A DNA stretch of 64,000 bases from JAMZMI01 sp963848175 (GTDB lineage: Bacteria; Bacteroidota; Bacteroidia; Cytophagales; Cyclobacteriaceae), in NCBI GenBank assembly GCA_963848175.1, contig CAWKCO010000012.1, positions 620,001 to 684,000 of the forward strand, given 5' to 3'. The notes beneath the pieces were generated by a model, which was given only the letters and a program-made list of their open reading frames with translations, was not told where the DNA came from and made no database searches. A program made the translations under genes and the position numbers. Shown one piece after another: positions 33,822 to 45,800 of this stretch (positions are counted from its first letter, which is position 1; each line of letters starts with the position of its first letter).

Positions 33822-35060
33822 TTAAACCGACTTCAATTCGAGCACGGTAATCTCAGGCAGAATCCCCACTCGGCCTGGATAGCCAATGAAACCGTATCCG
33901 CGATTGACGTACAGAAACTGATCCCCTTCCTGATAAAGATCCGCCCAACGCTTGTAAATGTATTGTGAAGGACTCCATCTAAAGTCTCCAATTTCCACGC
34001 CGAACTGCATACCATGCGTATGACCTGCAAGTGTTAAATCAACATTCTGATACTGCTGACGTACTTGAGCATCCCAATGGCTAGGATCATGGGAAAGGAG
34101 TAGTTTGAATGGCACCTCCTCTACTCCCAGCATCGTTTTCTCCATATCTCCATACTTAGAAAAACGCCCTTCTCCCCAGTTTTCTAATCCGAGAATGGCC
34201 ATTTGATCGGCTCCTTCTTTAATGACTCTATTTTCATTGAGCAAAATATCCCACCCCATGTACCTATGCATTTCATGAAGCTGCTCAATATCTTTTTGCT
34301 TTGCTGCCGCGCTCGGCCATTGATTATAATCTCCATAATCATGGTTGCCCATGGTGGAAAAGACACCCATTGGAGCTTTTACCTTTTTGAAAATATCCAA
34401 ATAGGGTTTGGCTTCATCACTTTGATTATTGACCAAGTCACCAGTAAAAAAGACTATATCCGCCTTCTGGTCATTGAGCATATCTACTCCTCCTGACACG
34501 GCAGTTTTATTGAAAAAGCTTCCGGTATGAATATCTGAAATCTGAGCGATGCGAATGCCGTCAAATGCTTTTGGAAGGTTCTTTAATACAAGCGTCTTTT
34601 TGCGTACCCGATAGTCATGCGCTCCTGAGAGGATTCCAAAGCTCATGGTTGCAAGGGGAACAGTTCCTGCTACCAATGCCGCAGTACTCATAAACTTGGA
34701 TCTAGAGGCATCATAAGGAGCCTCCTTTTGGAGAGGCAGTAGATTGACCAAAGCAGTTACTCCTCGGCGTAGATCATCTATTGCAAGAAAAAGAATGGTG
34801 AAAAATTTGGAAATGAATAGGATAAAAAACCCTGCAAAGAGAAAAAGTTTAAAACTCTTGAATGCTATGGGATCAAGAATGTTGTAAAGTAGAGCTCCTA
34901 CAAAAAAGAAAATAGAAATGGCATAGTAAGAGATAAGTATGGCTCTCCTGCTATTCGGTGAGAAGTCAGCAATGGCTACTCTCACAGCTTGCACGATGTA
35001 CCAGTCGAACAAAAAATACAACACACAAAAAGAGATGATCCAATAGATTCTATTATTCAT
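33822..35060 (-). CDS. Membrane-anchored metallophosphoesterase
   Basis: A 412-residue protein: four N-terminal membrane helices (residues 5-110) followed by a calcineurin-like phosphoesterase domain. Metal-binding motifs are visible in order: ISDIHTGSF, FFTGDLVNNQ, MGNHDYGDY, LLSHDPSHW and LAGHTHGMQFG. The arrangement resembles YkuE/YpbG-type membrane phosphoesterases, some of which act on UDP-diacylglucosamine or lipid heads. The substrate here is unknown. It stands alone, separated from the efflux operon by a terminator. Confidence 0.9.
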   Translation of the reverse strand: MNNRIYWIISFCVLYFLFDWYIVQAVRVAIADFSPNSRRAILISYYAISIFFFVGALLYNILDPIAFKSFKLFLFAGFFILFISKFFTILFLAIDDLRRGVTALVNLLPLQKEAPYDASRSKFMSTAALVAGTVPLATMSFGILSGAHDYRVRKKTLVLKNLPKAFDGIRIAQISDIHTGSFFNKTAVSGGVDMLNDQKADIVFFTGDLVNNQSDEAKPYLDIFKKVKAPMGVFSTMGNHDYGDYNQWPSAAAKQKDIEQLHEMHRYMGWDILLNENRVIKEGADQMAILGLENWGEGRFSKYGDMEKTMLGVEEVPFKLLLSHDPSHWDAQVRQQYQNVDLTLAGHTHGMQFGVEIGDFRWSPSQYIYKRWADLYQEGDQFLYVNRGYGFIGYPGRVGILPEITVLELKSV

Positions 35061-35064
35061 ACCT

Positions 35065-35102
35065 ACAAAAAATAACGATCATCGGCTCGCACCGATGATC
35101 GT
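35065..35102 (-). terminator. Terminator of the efflux operon
   Basis: ACGATCATCGG and CCGATGATCGT form a perfect 11-bp stem with a 6-base loop. On the minus strand it is followed by TTATTTTTTG. Confidence 0.82.
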
Positions 35103-35119
35103 GTGGATTTAACTAATAT

Positions 35120-38100
35120 TTATGACTCAGATTTTCCAGCAAAAAGTCTGTATTTGATTCTGTAAACAATCGTAAACAAAACCGGCACAATAATCAATGT
35201 AAGGAAGGTGGCTACAATCAATCCGAAGATAACCGTCCAAGCAAGTGGTCCCCAGAAAATCACATTGTCTCCACCGATATAAATCTTAGGATCAAACTCT
35301 GTGAATAATGAGAAAAAGTCCACATTGAGTCCAATAGCTAAAGGAATAAGACCTAGCACGGTAGTAACGGCAGTCAAGATAACAGGACGCAATCTCGCTC
35401 CTCCTCCTTTGATAACAATTTCCGCCACTTCATCTTTAGGTAGATATTGATCATCCTCTAAATTCATATCCTGCTTCCTTCTATCAATAAGCAATTGGGT
35501 ATAATCCAAGAGCACCACGCCATTATTAACTACAATACCAGCCAATGAAATGATTCCCATCATCGTCATCATAATTACAAATGACCATCCTGTAATAATC
35601 AAACCTCCGAACACGCCAATAAAGCTCAAGAATATCGCAATCATAATGATTGCTGGCTTTGAAATTCCTCCGAATTGAAAGATCAGAATAAGCATAATCA
35701 AACCTAGTCCTGTAAAAAAGGCTCCCATCAAAAATGCCATCTGCTTATTTTGTTCCTCAATCTGTCCAGTGTAGTCAATTCTTACTCCTTTTGGCAACTC
35801 AGAAAAATCTTGCATACCTTCTTGAATCTCTGCTACAATTGCACCTGCATCGGTAAAGCCTGGTTGAAGTCCTGAATATACAGTAACCACTCGTTTTGTA
35901 TCCTTATGTTTGATGGCGCTAAATCCAGAGGTATTTCTGTAAGAAGCTATGGATGAAATAGGCACTTCCTTTATCCTACCAGAAGACTGATCTCTAAATG
36001 TGATATTTTGGTTGAATATAGCGCTGGTATTATATCTATTTTCATCGTTGAATCTTATGTTGATATCATAATCTTCACCATCTTCCTTATAAATACCCGC
36101 TTTCTCACCAAATAATGATCGTCTAAGCTGTCTACCTACTTGGCCAACAGCGACTCCAAGCTCTCCGGCTTTTTCCCTATCTACTACTACCTCTAAAGAT
36201 GGTTTGCTTTTATTCACATCTATTTTCAACTCCTCGATACCACCAATATTCTTTGTGTTGATATGATTACGCATTTTCTCAGCGGTCATGATGAGTTCGT
36301 CATAATCTGGCCCTTCTATTTCTATATTGATAGGGTAGCCAGCAGGTGGCCCTGCGGCATCCTTTTCTACAGAAATAGCAACTCCAGGATAGACACCTCT
36401 TAGCGCGTTTTGAATACGTTCTCGAAGCTTTTCAGAGTCTTTTCCATTGCGATACTTAAACTCCCGCATAGACGCCTCAAACTTACCCCTGTGAGGCATT
36501 TCTGCGGCAGACCCACCATCTGTCATAGGGTTTCCAGCCCCCTCACCTACTTGGGATACAGCAGCCTCTACAAGCACATTCTTACCATCTACAATATATT
36601 CCTCATCATTGATAATAGTATACACTCGTTTTTCAATATCCAGAGTGATTTCATTGGTTTTTTCAATAGCTGTTCCTTGTGGGTATTCTATGTAGACGAT
36701 GATCTGATTCGGAGTATTGTCAGGGAAAAATTCAATTTTCGTCCTTCCTGCTCCTATTGACATTCCAAAAAGCATAAATGCTGCAATCAAAGTCACGAAA
36801 GTGATACCGAAATACCAATATACATTTCCACCTTTTATAGCATGGGTAATTCGTCTTTCGTAAAACTTTTCAAATTTAACCAAAGCAGTTCTTTGGAAAC
36901 CATTAGAAATACGCTTAACCGCATACTTGTACACCCAAAACATACATGCCGTCACGATCATCAATGATCCTAAACCGCGCATTGCACCACCTACAAACAT
37001 GATGAATACACCAAACCCAACAAGCAAAATTGTCACGCGAATAAGCTGCTTTCTTGTGAGCTCCTTGTCCCCGATTTCCATAAAGCGAGAAACCAACATT
37101 GAGTTCATGAAGATGGCCACAAACAAAGATGATCCAAGAACAACCGATAGCGTGATAGGGAAATACTTCATGAATTGCCCCATAATTCCTGGCCATAGAC
37201 CTAGTGGAACAAAGGCTGCTACTGTGGTTGCTGTTGAGATGATAATAGGATAGGCTATTTCACCAATACCCCTTTTCGCAGCTTGGATTCTGGTCATTCC
37301 CTCATGCTCCATCAAGCGATAAACATTTTCAACCACTACAATTCCATTATCCACGAGCATCCCTAACCCCATGATCAACCCGAAAAGAATCATGGTATTG
37401 AGCGTATATCCCAATGCTGACAAGATCATAAAGGACATAAACATGGACATTGGGATCGCAAAACCTACGAATAAGGCATTTCTAAAGCCTAGGAAAAACA
37501 TCAGAACAGTAACAACCAAAAGGATACCAAAAATGATATTATTGACCAAGTCATCTACCTGATTGAGGGTACGAGGTGCCGCATCATTGGCAATAGAAAT
37601 ATTCAGATCTTGAGGAAAGTGATTGGCCTTGGCATCTTCTATGATGTCCCCGATTCTATTGGCTGCTTCAATCATATTTTTCCCGCGCGCTTCTTCACAT
37701 CAAGCATAACCACACTATGGCCAAATTCCCTAGCATAAGTCGTCTTATCCTCTTCTTGAAAAGCCACCGTAGCTACATCCTTAAGATAGACAGGATTCCC
37801 ACCCTCGGACTTTACCACGAATTGGTTCAAGTCAGCAGGATTTTCTATTTCTCCTAAGATTCTGATCGTTCTTCGCTGGTCGCTAACCTTCAAGTTACCA
37901 GCAGACATGGTCATATTGCCATTGCTAATCGCGCCAAGGATATCATCAAAACTAACTTTGGCTGCCATCATTTTGTAGATATCCACCGCTACTTCTACCT
38001 CCTTCTCCTGAGCTCCTCGAATATCCACACCCTTAATTTGTGGCAAATCTTCAATCTCCTCTTCCAAATACTCACCAAACTCCTTCAATTTATCTATAGG

Positions 38101-38592
38101 ATAATCACCTGAAATATTGATGTTCATCATGGCAATTTCCTCAGACAGATTGAGGTCGAAAACATTTGGCTCAACCTTGGCTCCATTGAATAATGGCCAG
38201 TCCTCATTGGCCTTTTCGCCATCCACCTTGTCCTTTACGCGTTGCTTTGCGGCTTCTACGGATATTTCCTCATCAAATTCAATTGTAATGATCGAGTAAT
38301 CCTCCTGCGAAGTAGAGGTAATTTCTACCACGTTACTCACGTTTTTGAGCTCATCCTCTAGTGCATCAGTAATGAGTCGCTCAATATCCTCTGCCGTGTT
38401 GCCAGGAAAAGGTGTACTTACATAAATCTTCGTCTCCTTTATTTCAGGAAAGTTTTCACGCGGCATAGCGAAGTAGGCCGATAAACCAACGAAGAAAAAT
38501 ATGGCGATCATCACATAGATAACCGACGGGTTATCAATGGCCCATGAGGCCATCCCAAACTCCTTATTTACATTTTTTTCTTGCTTACTCAT
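35120..38592 (-). pseudogene. RND efflux pump inner-membrane permease (AcrB/HAE1-like), split by a -1 frameshift
   Basis: About 1,157 residues in two frames. The first 306 codons (38592-37672) have TM1 and the porter subdomain PN1 and end DVKKRAGKI-stop. The other 851 (37675-35120) continue MIEAANRIGDII with TM2 to TM12, including the proton-relay helix MGLGMLVDNGIVVVENVYR and the final domain GIVVNNGVVLLDYTQ. With one more A the join would read RAGKNMIEAANR, as in intact relatives. The break lies on GGGAAAA read as G_GGA_AAA, a canonical -1 slippery heptamer, with TGA one codon later. Programmed frameshifting, a real mutation and a sequencing error are all possible. It is the last gene of TetR-TolC-adaptor-permease. 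Confidence 0.9.
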
Positions 38593-38595
38593 CTA

Positions 38596-39768
38596 CTACT
38601 TAGTTAAGATTTTAACTTCTTGGCCGTCCTTCACACTTCTGGCGCCTTCTTGCACAATTTTTTCACTCGCTTTTAAGCCAGATGTCACTTCAACAAAATC
38701 TCCTTGCGTCTTACCTGTGGTAATAATTCGTTTGTCCGCCACACCGATTCCATCTTTGTTAATTTTTGATGCCACAAACACGTATTGTTCACCTTTAGAA
38801 TTTTCAGATATCACACTTTGTGGGATCATGATCGCATCCTCTTTCAAATAATCTGCAATCTTCACCTTGGCTGTCATGTTGGGTTTAATTTGCTTATCAT
38901 TATTTGGAATTCCAATTTCAACGTTAAAAGATCTATTGTTTGGGTTGATATAATTACCAGTCTGTCTCACTTTTGAATCAATATTCTTATCCAATACAGG
39001 AAAATAGACCTTTACTTTAGTTCCTTCATCTATGCTCGCTATGTAGGTTTCTGGAACAGCTACTTCCAAATACATATCAGAAAGGTTTATAATTCTAAAA
39101 ATCTCAGCGCCTGGCCCTGGGGAAACTACTGTTCCTTGATCTTTTATTACATCATCAATTATTCCTGAAAAAGGAGCTCTAACATAGAATTTTGCTAGCT
39201 GACTTTCTAATTGATCAACTGCGCTTTTTTGCGATTCGTAATTGGATTTTGCCTGAAGGAATTGGATTTCAGATCCAATTTTTTGTTCCCACAACTTTGA
39301 TTGTCTTTTATAAGTAGTCTCCGAAAGTGCCAATTGTGTTTTCAATTGAGACAACTGGCTACTGAGTCCTCCGTCAGCAATGGTTGCCAAGACCTGACCT
39401 TTGCTCACTTTTTGCCCTTCTGAAACGTTTACTTTGACCAAAACTCCCGATACTTCAGGGTAGATCAGTACATTTTGCCTTGTTGCAACGTCTCCTTGAA
39501 GCTCTACGTAATGCTGAAACTTCTGTACACTAGCCTCAAAAGTGGTTATCAAAGGCAATTTTTTTGCACCTGACTTGCTCTCAATTACAGAGTCAAGAAG
39601 GGAAATTTCAGTATTGATGTCCTTTTGCTTTTCTGTCAACTCTTTCTTTTTGGCTCTTATAGTTTCAAGGTCGCCTTCTTCTACAAGTTCTTGAGTAGAT
39701 TTTTCGCTTCCGCACCCCACTAAGAAGAAGAAACTAAGTGCACTTAGGATTAGTAATGATTTTTTCAT
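38596..39768 (-). CDS. RND efflux periplasmic adaptor lipoprotein (membrane fusion protein)
   Basis: A 390-residue adaptor joining the RND permease to the TolC-like channel. The signal MKKSLLILSALSFFFLVGC ends in a lipobox Cys at residue 19. The lipoyl/barrel-sandwich halves are VNVSEGQKVSKGQVLATIAD and FYVRAPFSGIIDDVIKDQGT, separated by a coiled-coil hairpin (about 130-190). The beta-barrel (YLEVAVPETYIASIDEGTKV) and membrane-proximal parts follow. A second N-terminal coiled coil (TIRAKKKELTEKQKDI) is typical of Bacteroidota members. It is the one gene of the efflux operon without a frameshift. Confidence 0.92.
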   Translation of the reverse strand: MKKSLLILSALSFFFLVGCGSEKSTQELVEEGDLETIRAKKKELTEKQKDINTEISLLDSVIESKSGAKKLPLITTFEASVQKFQHYVELQGDVATRQNVLIYPEVSGVLVKVNVSEGQKVSKGQVLATIADGGLSSQLSQLKTQLALSETTYKRQSKLWEQKIGSEIQFLQAKSNYESQKSAVDQLESQLAKFYVRAPFSGIIDDVIKDQGTVVSPGPGAEIFRIINLSDMYLEVAVPETYIASIDEGTKVKVYFPVLDKNIDSKVRQTGNYINPNNRSFNVEIGIPNNDKQIKPNMTAKVKIADYLKEDAIMIPQSVISENSKGEQYVFVASKINKDGIGVADKRIITTGKTQGDFVEVTSGLKASEKIVQEGARSVKDGQEVKILTK

Positions 39769-39798
39769 TGTGATGTATCTTATTGATGAATGTGCTTA

Positions 39799-41224
39799 TT
39801 ATTTTTTGTTTACTCCCAAGGCCATGCTCAGGTCTATTTTAGCAATTATTGCTTCGAAAAGTGAATTGTAGTAATTGGTTTGAGCTTCTTTCAAGCCATT
39901 GTCGGCATCCACCACCTCTAGATTAGACCCTACGCCCTCTTCATATTTGATTTGAGAAATCTGATATATGCGTTCCGCCAATTCCTTATTTTCTCTTTGA
40001 ACTGCCAATCTGTCCAAGGCATTGCTCAAGGTAAGGCGAGCATCTACAACCTCAACTTCAATCATATTCTCAAACTGTGCTACATTGTTTTCGATCTTTT
40101 CTAACTCAATCTGCTGCTGCTGAATCTGATAGTTTCTCTGAAGACCTGTGAATATGTTCCAACTCAACCTTAGCCCAACAGTGGAATAGTTATACCACTT
40201 ATCTGGACCCAGCACCTTCGGCTTCAGGAAAATCACTTTGTGTTGAAAATATGCCGCCAAATGTTGGTGATTGTGTGCTGTAACCTAGGTTGGCAAAAGC
40301 TCCAATGGTTGGCAGTGCCTCTGCATACTTGTTTTTTAAATTCAGTTCTTGCAGTTTTTGGTTGGCCATTAGCACTTGATAATCAGGACGGTTACCATAT
40401 GCCAATTCATCTTCTATTGGCTCGATTACCACATTTAACACGTCCTCTATTTTACCTGCCAGCTCTAGAGGTTGATCCAAAGGATAATTCATTTGAAACT
40501 TTAATAAACGCATCGACAAAACATTTAAATTTTCAATGTTCTGCTTTTCTGATCTTAAATTATTTAAAGAAACCTTCAGTCTGTCTACTTCAATTGCTTC
40601 GGCAAAACCATTTTCATTCATGGCCACCGTATTTCTATAAAGTGTATCTAGCCGAGCAAGGTTTGCCGTGAAAAGATCTAAACGATCCTTATTGATCAAT
40701 ACATTGAAGTATGATTTGGCCACATCAGATGCTATGTCACCTTTCGTTTTATTGGCTTGCTTTACTGCCAATTCTTTATATGCTTGAGAGGCTTGTACCC
40801 CTACGATATAAGAGCCATTGAAAATCAATTGATTGATACTTAAATTGGCATCTCCGGCACTTTGAAGTTGAAAAAAGTTTTGTGCCGCAAATACATCCCC
40901 AGGGTTAATTCCCGCTTGAGCGGCCTGATCAGCAGTTGGCCCTATACTCGCACCTGGGCTATATCGCCCATAAAAACGCTGCAGCTCAGGACTGTGCTGA
41001 GCGGTGACCGAGCCGCTAATCTGTGGTAATCCAATTCCAATGGTCTCCTTTACCTTAGCATTAGCAGACTGCTCGTCGAGCAAGGCATTTTTAGCACCCG
41101 TGGCATTTTCTAGTGCATAATCGACGCACTGCTGAACAGTAAAGACGTTCGTTGCTGATTTGCTTTGTCCCCAACCCACAATTGGCAGCAGACTGAGTAG
41201 CAAAACGAAATACTTTATTCTCAT
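39799..41224 (-). pseudogene. TolC-family outer-membrane efflux channel, frameshifted near the end
   Basis: A TolC-like trimeric channel of about 475 residues if repaired. The signal peptide starts at the Met at 41224 (MRIKYFVLLLSLLPIVGWGQ), which is better than 41287. The first TolC repeat holds VQQCVDYALENATGAKNAL, and helices run through YFNVLINKDRLDLFTANLAR. The frame is lost near 40199-40212: it reads EGAGSR-stop, while the +1 frame continues DKWYNYSTVGLRLSWNIFTG and ends ALGVNKK. The second half keeps normal coding sense, so one base is likely extra. Confidence 0.88.
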
Positions 41225-41295
41225 AAAAATAGGTTTTGGTTTTGTAGAAAAAATAGCGAGTTGATTAGCGGTGTTTATATATAGCATTGTTTAAA

Positions 41296-41925
41296 TTATT
41301 CGTGATTGAATGTTGGAGGATTGAATGCCACAGCATAGTAACCCTTGTATTTTTCGTATCCTTGGGGCGTTAATAGACCATAGACGAAATGCTCGAAGAC
41401 CTGCATTTGTACATCTATCATCTTAAACTCTGACTTTTGGAAACAAATGTTAATCAAAACTCATTTGTATGATCTCCACGCGGATGGTAGCAATTACATT
41501 TTCGTCTATCTCTGATCTATAATAGCCTTCAGCTTTACCTCGGCGTATATTATCAATGACAGAACCGCGTGATGAAACTCATTTTTATATGACAGAAAAT
41601 GCTGCCATGCCTCAGGATGATATTTCTGTAAGTCATACATCAAGGCCGGGTTCATGTCTTGCATATGCTCGCGCAGACATTTTGAGATACTAAAGAGTTC
41701 TTCCAAGGCATTATTTGCATTTCGAGCAATGCACTGAAACTCCCTCTTCTCCTCAATCAAGTGCGTGCGAGCTACCTCCGTCACCAATTCCTCTTTGTTG
41801 GTAAAGTATTGATATAGGGTCTTTTTAGACATAGAAAGCTCACGCGCCACATCATCCATAGATACAGAGCGTACCCCGTATTGAAAAAATAATTTCTCCG
41901 CGCCTTCTATTATCTTGTCCTTCAC
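41296..41925 (-). pseudogene. TetR-family regulator of the efflux operon, with two frameshifts
   Basis: A TetR-type repressor of about 205 residues if repaired. The DNA-binding domain is intact: GAEKLFFQYGVRSVSMDDVA, then LSMSKKTLYQYFTNKEELV. The open frame stops at 41506 after KAIIDQR, too short for the family. I read a -1 shift near 41551-41562, after which the other frame gives IDNIRRGKAEGYYRSEIDEN and so on to QMSFD. A +1 shift near 41450-41455 then leads to KSEFKMIDVQMQVFEHFVYG and the stop at 41298-41296. This matches the usual effector domain ending. It lies just upstream of the TolC-like gene, as expected for the operon regulator. Confidence 0.85.
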
Positions 41926-42063
41926 TAACTAGCTTTTTGTGTTCGAGTGCAAAACTCAGGAAACTTTTGGTATTTTCAAAGTTTCCTGAGTTTCTACGTA
42001 CAAGAATCTGATAGGTTGTAAAAGGTTTATTATTTTTTCATTAATTACTAAATAAAGTTTCAA

Positions 42064-42844
42064 ATGTCGCAGACCTCCTTGCATTACATCACTCATGGAA
42101 GTGATTCCCGGCATTTAATATGTTTTCATGGTTTTGGACAAGATCACTCAGCCTTTTCATCCTACGCTGAAAACATAAGAGGTTATAAAATCTACTTTTT
42201 TGACCTTTACTATCATGGAAAAAGCCAACAGAGCCGATAGGACACTCACAGCTAAAGAATGGCTGGAAGACTTCAAAGATTTTTTATTATCAAAACAGAT
42301 TGAACAATTCTCCCTGCTCAGTTTTAGTTTAGGCGGAAGGTTTATTCTGGCATTATTACCTCAGCTCCACGAGCGAATAGAGCACATGATCCTACTCGCT
42401 CCAGATGGCATCATTCGCCCGTTTTGGTATCGCATAGCCACACATCCTCTCGGTAACTGGCTGTTTAAAGAGCTTATGTCCAATGATCGACTGTTTGACG
42501 GTACACTCAATTTTCTAGAAAAGACCCATCTGGCTTCCAATACGCTGGTTCGTTTTGCACGAAATGAACTGCCTACCGCCGCGAGACGAAAGCAGGTTTA
42601 TCGAACATGGACCTACTTCAAGCCACTTCAGCAGCAACTATCCGACCTTCGTCCAATATTTCAACAATTACGAGGTGAAGCGCACGTGATCCTTGGCAGC
42701 AAGGACGCCATTTTGAAAGTGGAAGAAATGCGGCACATATTAGATAGTCTACCCAACCTAAAAATACATGTGGTAGATGCCAAGCACCACCAAATGATTA
42801 AAACTTCAAAAAGCCTTGTTTCAAGTTTGCTAAAAGGTGAGTGA
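42064..42844 (+). pseudogene. Alpha/beta hydrolase, frameshifted in the N-terminal part
   Basis: About 258 residues if repaired. The ATG at 42064 gives MSQTSLHYITHGS, then the oxyanion motif CFHGFGQDHS, then DLYYHGKSQQS, and a stop at 42238. The +1 frame continues DRTLTAKEWLEDF and the nucleophile elbow SFSLGGRF (Ser in SxSxGG), ending with VVDAKHHQMIK, which holds the catalytic His. A single extra C at about 42235 explains the break. The order HG, Ser, His fits MhpC/BioH-like hydrolases. It diverges from the TetR gene, with a 138-base gap. The substrate is unknown. Confidence 0.85.
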
Positions 42845-42861
42845 TCTTTAGTAGATTATTC

Positions 42862-42869
42862 TATTTTTG
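42862..42869 (+). promoter_or_regulatory. -7 promoter element of purL
   Basis: TATTTTTG matches TAnnTTTG exactly, 23 bases before the purL ATG. No good -33 element is seen. Confidence 0.45.
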
Positions 42870-42892
42870 CGGTTGTAATTCAAAGGCCTTTC

Positions 42893-45800
42893 ATGATTTA
42901 TATTTTCAAAAAAAATAGTTCCCAATTTTACGTTGTTGGTAGTCAAAAAGCATTGCTTGATCAAGACTTAAAGACGCTCACATGGCTCTTTTCAGGTGCC
43001 GCCCCTATTAAAGAAACCTTCGTGAAAGGTGATTTTGTAGGGCCGAGAAAAGAAATGATTACTCCGTGGAGTACTAATGCCGTGGAGATTGCACAAAATG
43101 CCGGTGTGGAGGGACTTTTTAGAATAGAATTGTTCCAGACAGATGTAAAGGAATTTGACCCGATGCTCCAGCAAAAATATGACGAAATCGGGTCAGACAT
43201 CTTCACGTTGAATATTGAGCCTAAAGGCATAGAATCAATTGAAGACTTGAAGACCTACAATGAATCCGAAGGATTGGCACTGAGCGATGAAGAAATCGCC
43301 TTTCTAGAAAATGTAGCTAAAGAAATAGGCAGACCGCTTACTGACTCTGAAGTTTTTGGTTTTTCTCAAATCAACTCAGAGCACTGCCGTCACAAAATAT
43401 TCAACGGTACGTTCATCATCGATGGAAAAGAGCAAGAATTGTCTCTTTTCAAATGGATCAAAAAGACCTCTCAGGACAATCCCAACTTTATCGTATCGGC
43501 ATACAAAGACAATGTAGCTTTTGTAGAAGGGCCAGTAGCGGAGCAATTCGCCCCTGCGACCCAAGACAAGCCAGACTACTTTGAGACCAAAGACTATGAG
43601 TCTGTCATTTCATTGAAAGCCGAAACACATAACTTCCCAACCACAGTAGAGCCATTCAACGGTGCTGCCACAGGATCTGGAGGAGAAATCAGAGACCGTA
43701 TGGCTGGTGGACAAGGGAGCTTTGCGCTAGCAGGTACTGCCGTTTACATGACTTCTTACTCCCGACTAGAGCCGGGCAAAAAACATGAAGAAAGCCTTGC
43801 TCCTCGCAAGTGGCTCTACCAAAGTCCAAAAGACATTTTGATCAAAGCTTCCAATGGAGCAAGTGATTATGGCAACAAGTTTGGTCAGCCGCTGATCTCT
43901 GGTAGCGTGCTCACCTTCGAGCATGAAGAAAACGGCCAAACACAAGGTTTCGACAAAGTAATCATGCAGGCAGGTGGCGTTGGCTATGGTAAAAAAGCCA
44001 ATGCGATCAAGAAAAAGGTTGGTACTGGCGAGAAAGTGGTGATCCTTGGTGGTGACAATTACCGCATAGGAATGGGTGGTAGCGCCGTATCTTCTGTGGA
44101 CACAGGTGCATTCTCCCAATCGCTGGAGTTGAACGCCGTGCAACGATCCAACCCTGAAATGCAAAAGCGGGTCTGCAATGCCATTCGAGCCATGGCTGAG
44201 TTGGATGAAAATCCGATTGTGTCTATTCACGATCACGGTGCTGGAGGTCACCTCAACTGTCTTTCTGAATTGGTAGAAGACTCTGGTGGAGACTTTGACT
44301 TGGATGCTTTCCCTGTTGGCGACCCTACCCTTTCGGACAAAGAATTGATCGGAAATGAGTCCCAGGAGCGCATGGGTCTGGTGATAGACGCATCGAAAAC
44401 AGAGTACCTCAAAAACGTTTCCGAACGTGAGCGAGCCCCTTATTATGAAGTAGGTACGACAAACGGAAAAATGGAATTGCAGTTTTCCCGTAAGGGGCAA
44501 GAGCAAAAGCCTTTCGACCTTAAATTGGAGCATCTGTTTGGTTCTTCACCAAAAACGATCCTAACAGACAAAACTCCAGACACCTACTACGCAGATAAGG
44601 ATTACGATCTTAAAAACCTGACGGAATACCTGCATGCCGTGCTCCAACTAGAAGCGGTTGCCTGCAAAGACTGGCTCACCAACAAAGTGGACAGATCGGT
44701 AACAGGAAAAGTAGCGACGCAGCAAACGACTGGAGAAATACAACTGCCGCTCAACAACGTGGCGGTGATGGCCACCGATTATAAAAACAAAAAAGGAATT
44801 GCTACCTCTATCGGTCATGCGCCCATAGCCGCACTCATCGAGGCTGGCGCAGGTTCCAGATTGGCAGTAGCCGAAGCATTGACCAACGTGGTATGGGCAT
44901 CTCTCACACACGGATTGAAGGGAATTTCCCTCAGTGCTAACTGGATGTGGCCAGCGAAAAACGAAGGTGAAAATGCCCGACTATATGAAGCGGTAAAGGA
45001 TTTGAGTTCATTCGCTTCTAATTTGGGTATCAATATCCCAACGGGCAAAGACTCCCTCTCTATGGCGCAGAAATATCCAGACAAGAAGGTGCTTGCTCCG
45101 GGTACGGTGATTATCAGCTCTGTATCTCAAGTTTCGGATATTACCAAAACGGTGAACCCGAACATAGACACCAGATTTGCAGATAGCAAACTGGCTTATG
45201 TCAGCTTCTCGCTTTCTGAGTTGCAACTGGGAGGAAGCTCTTTTGCACAAGCCAATGCATACATAGGTAGCGAATGCCCTGATACTACTCCGGGTATTGT
45301 CAAGAGTGCTTTCAATGCGCTGCAAGAGTTGATCAAAGAAGGATTGATTCATGCGGGACATGATGTTTCGGCAGGTGGATTGATCACCACACTATTAGAA
45401 ATGAACTTCCCCAACCAAAAAGGCGGCTTAAAAGTAGACCTTGCGGGTTTTGGTGAAGAAGATATTATCAAGGTGCTTTTTGCTGAAAATCCTGCGGTAG
45501 TCATTCAATACAGTGACGCAGAAAAAGTAAGTGCTATCCTAGAGAAGCATGGCGCCAATTGCTTTGAGCTGGGCACAGTGACCAGCGACAGAACAGTCGC
45601 CATCACACAAGGAAAGTGGAACACTAGTCTTGACATAGATAGCATGAGAGATGTTTGGTACAAAACCTCTTATCTCTTGGATCAGGCACAAACCAAGTCT
45701 GAGTTGGCAAAAGCTCGATATACCAATTACAAATCGCAACCACTCTCCTATTCATTCTCAGAGGCATTCACAGGAAAAATGAGTGACTTGGGATTGAATC

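Noticed and set aside
43766..44533. Long minus-strand open frame of 255 codons inside purL
   Set aside because: Antisense shadow of a highly conserved gene.
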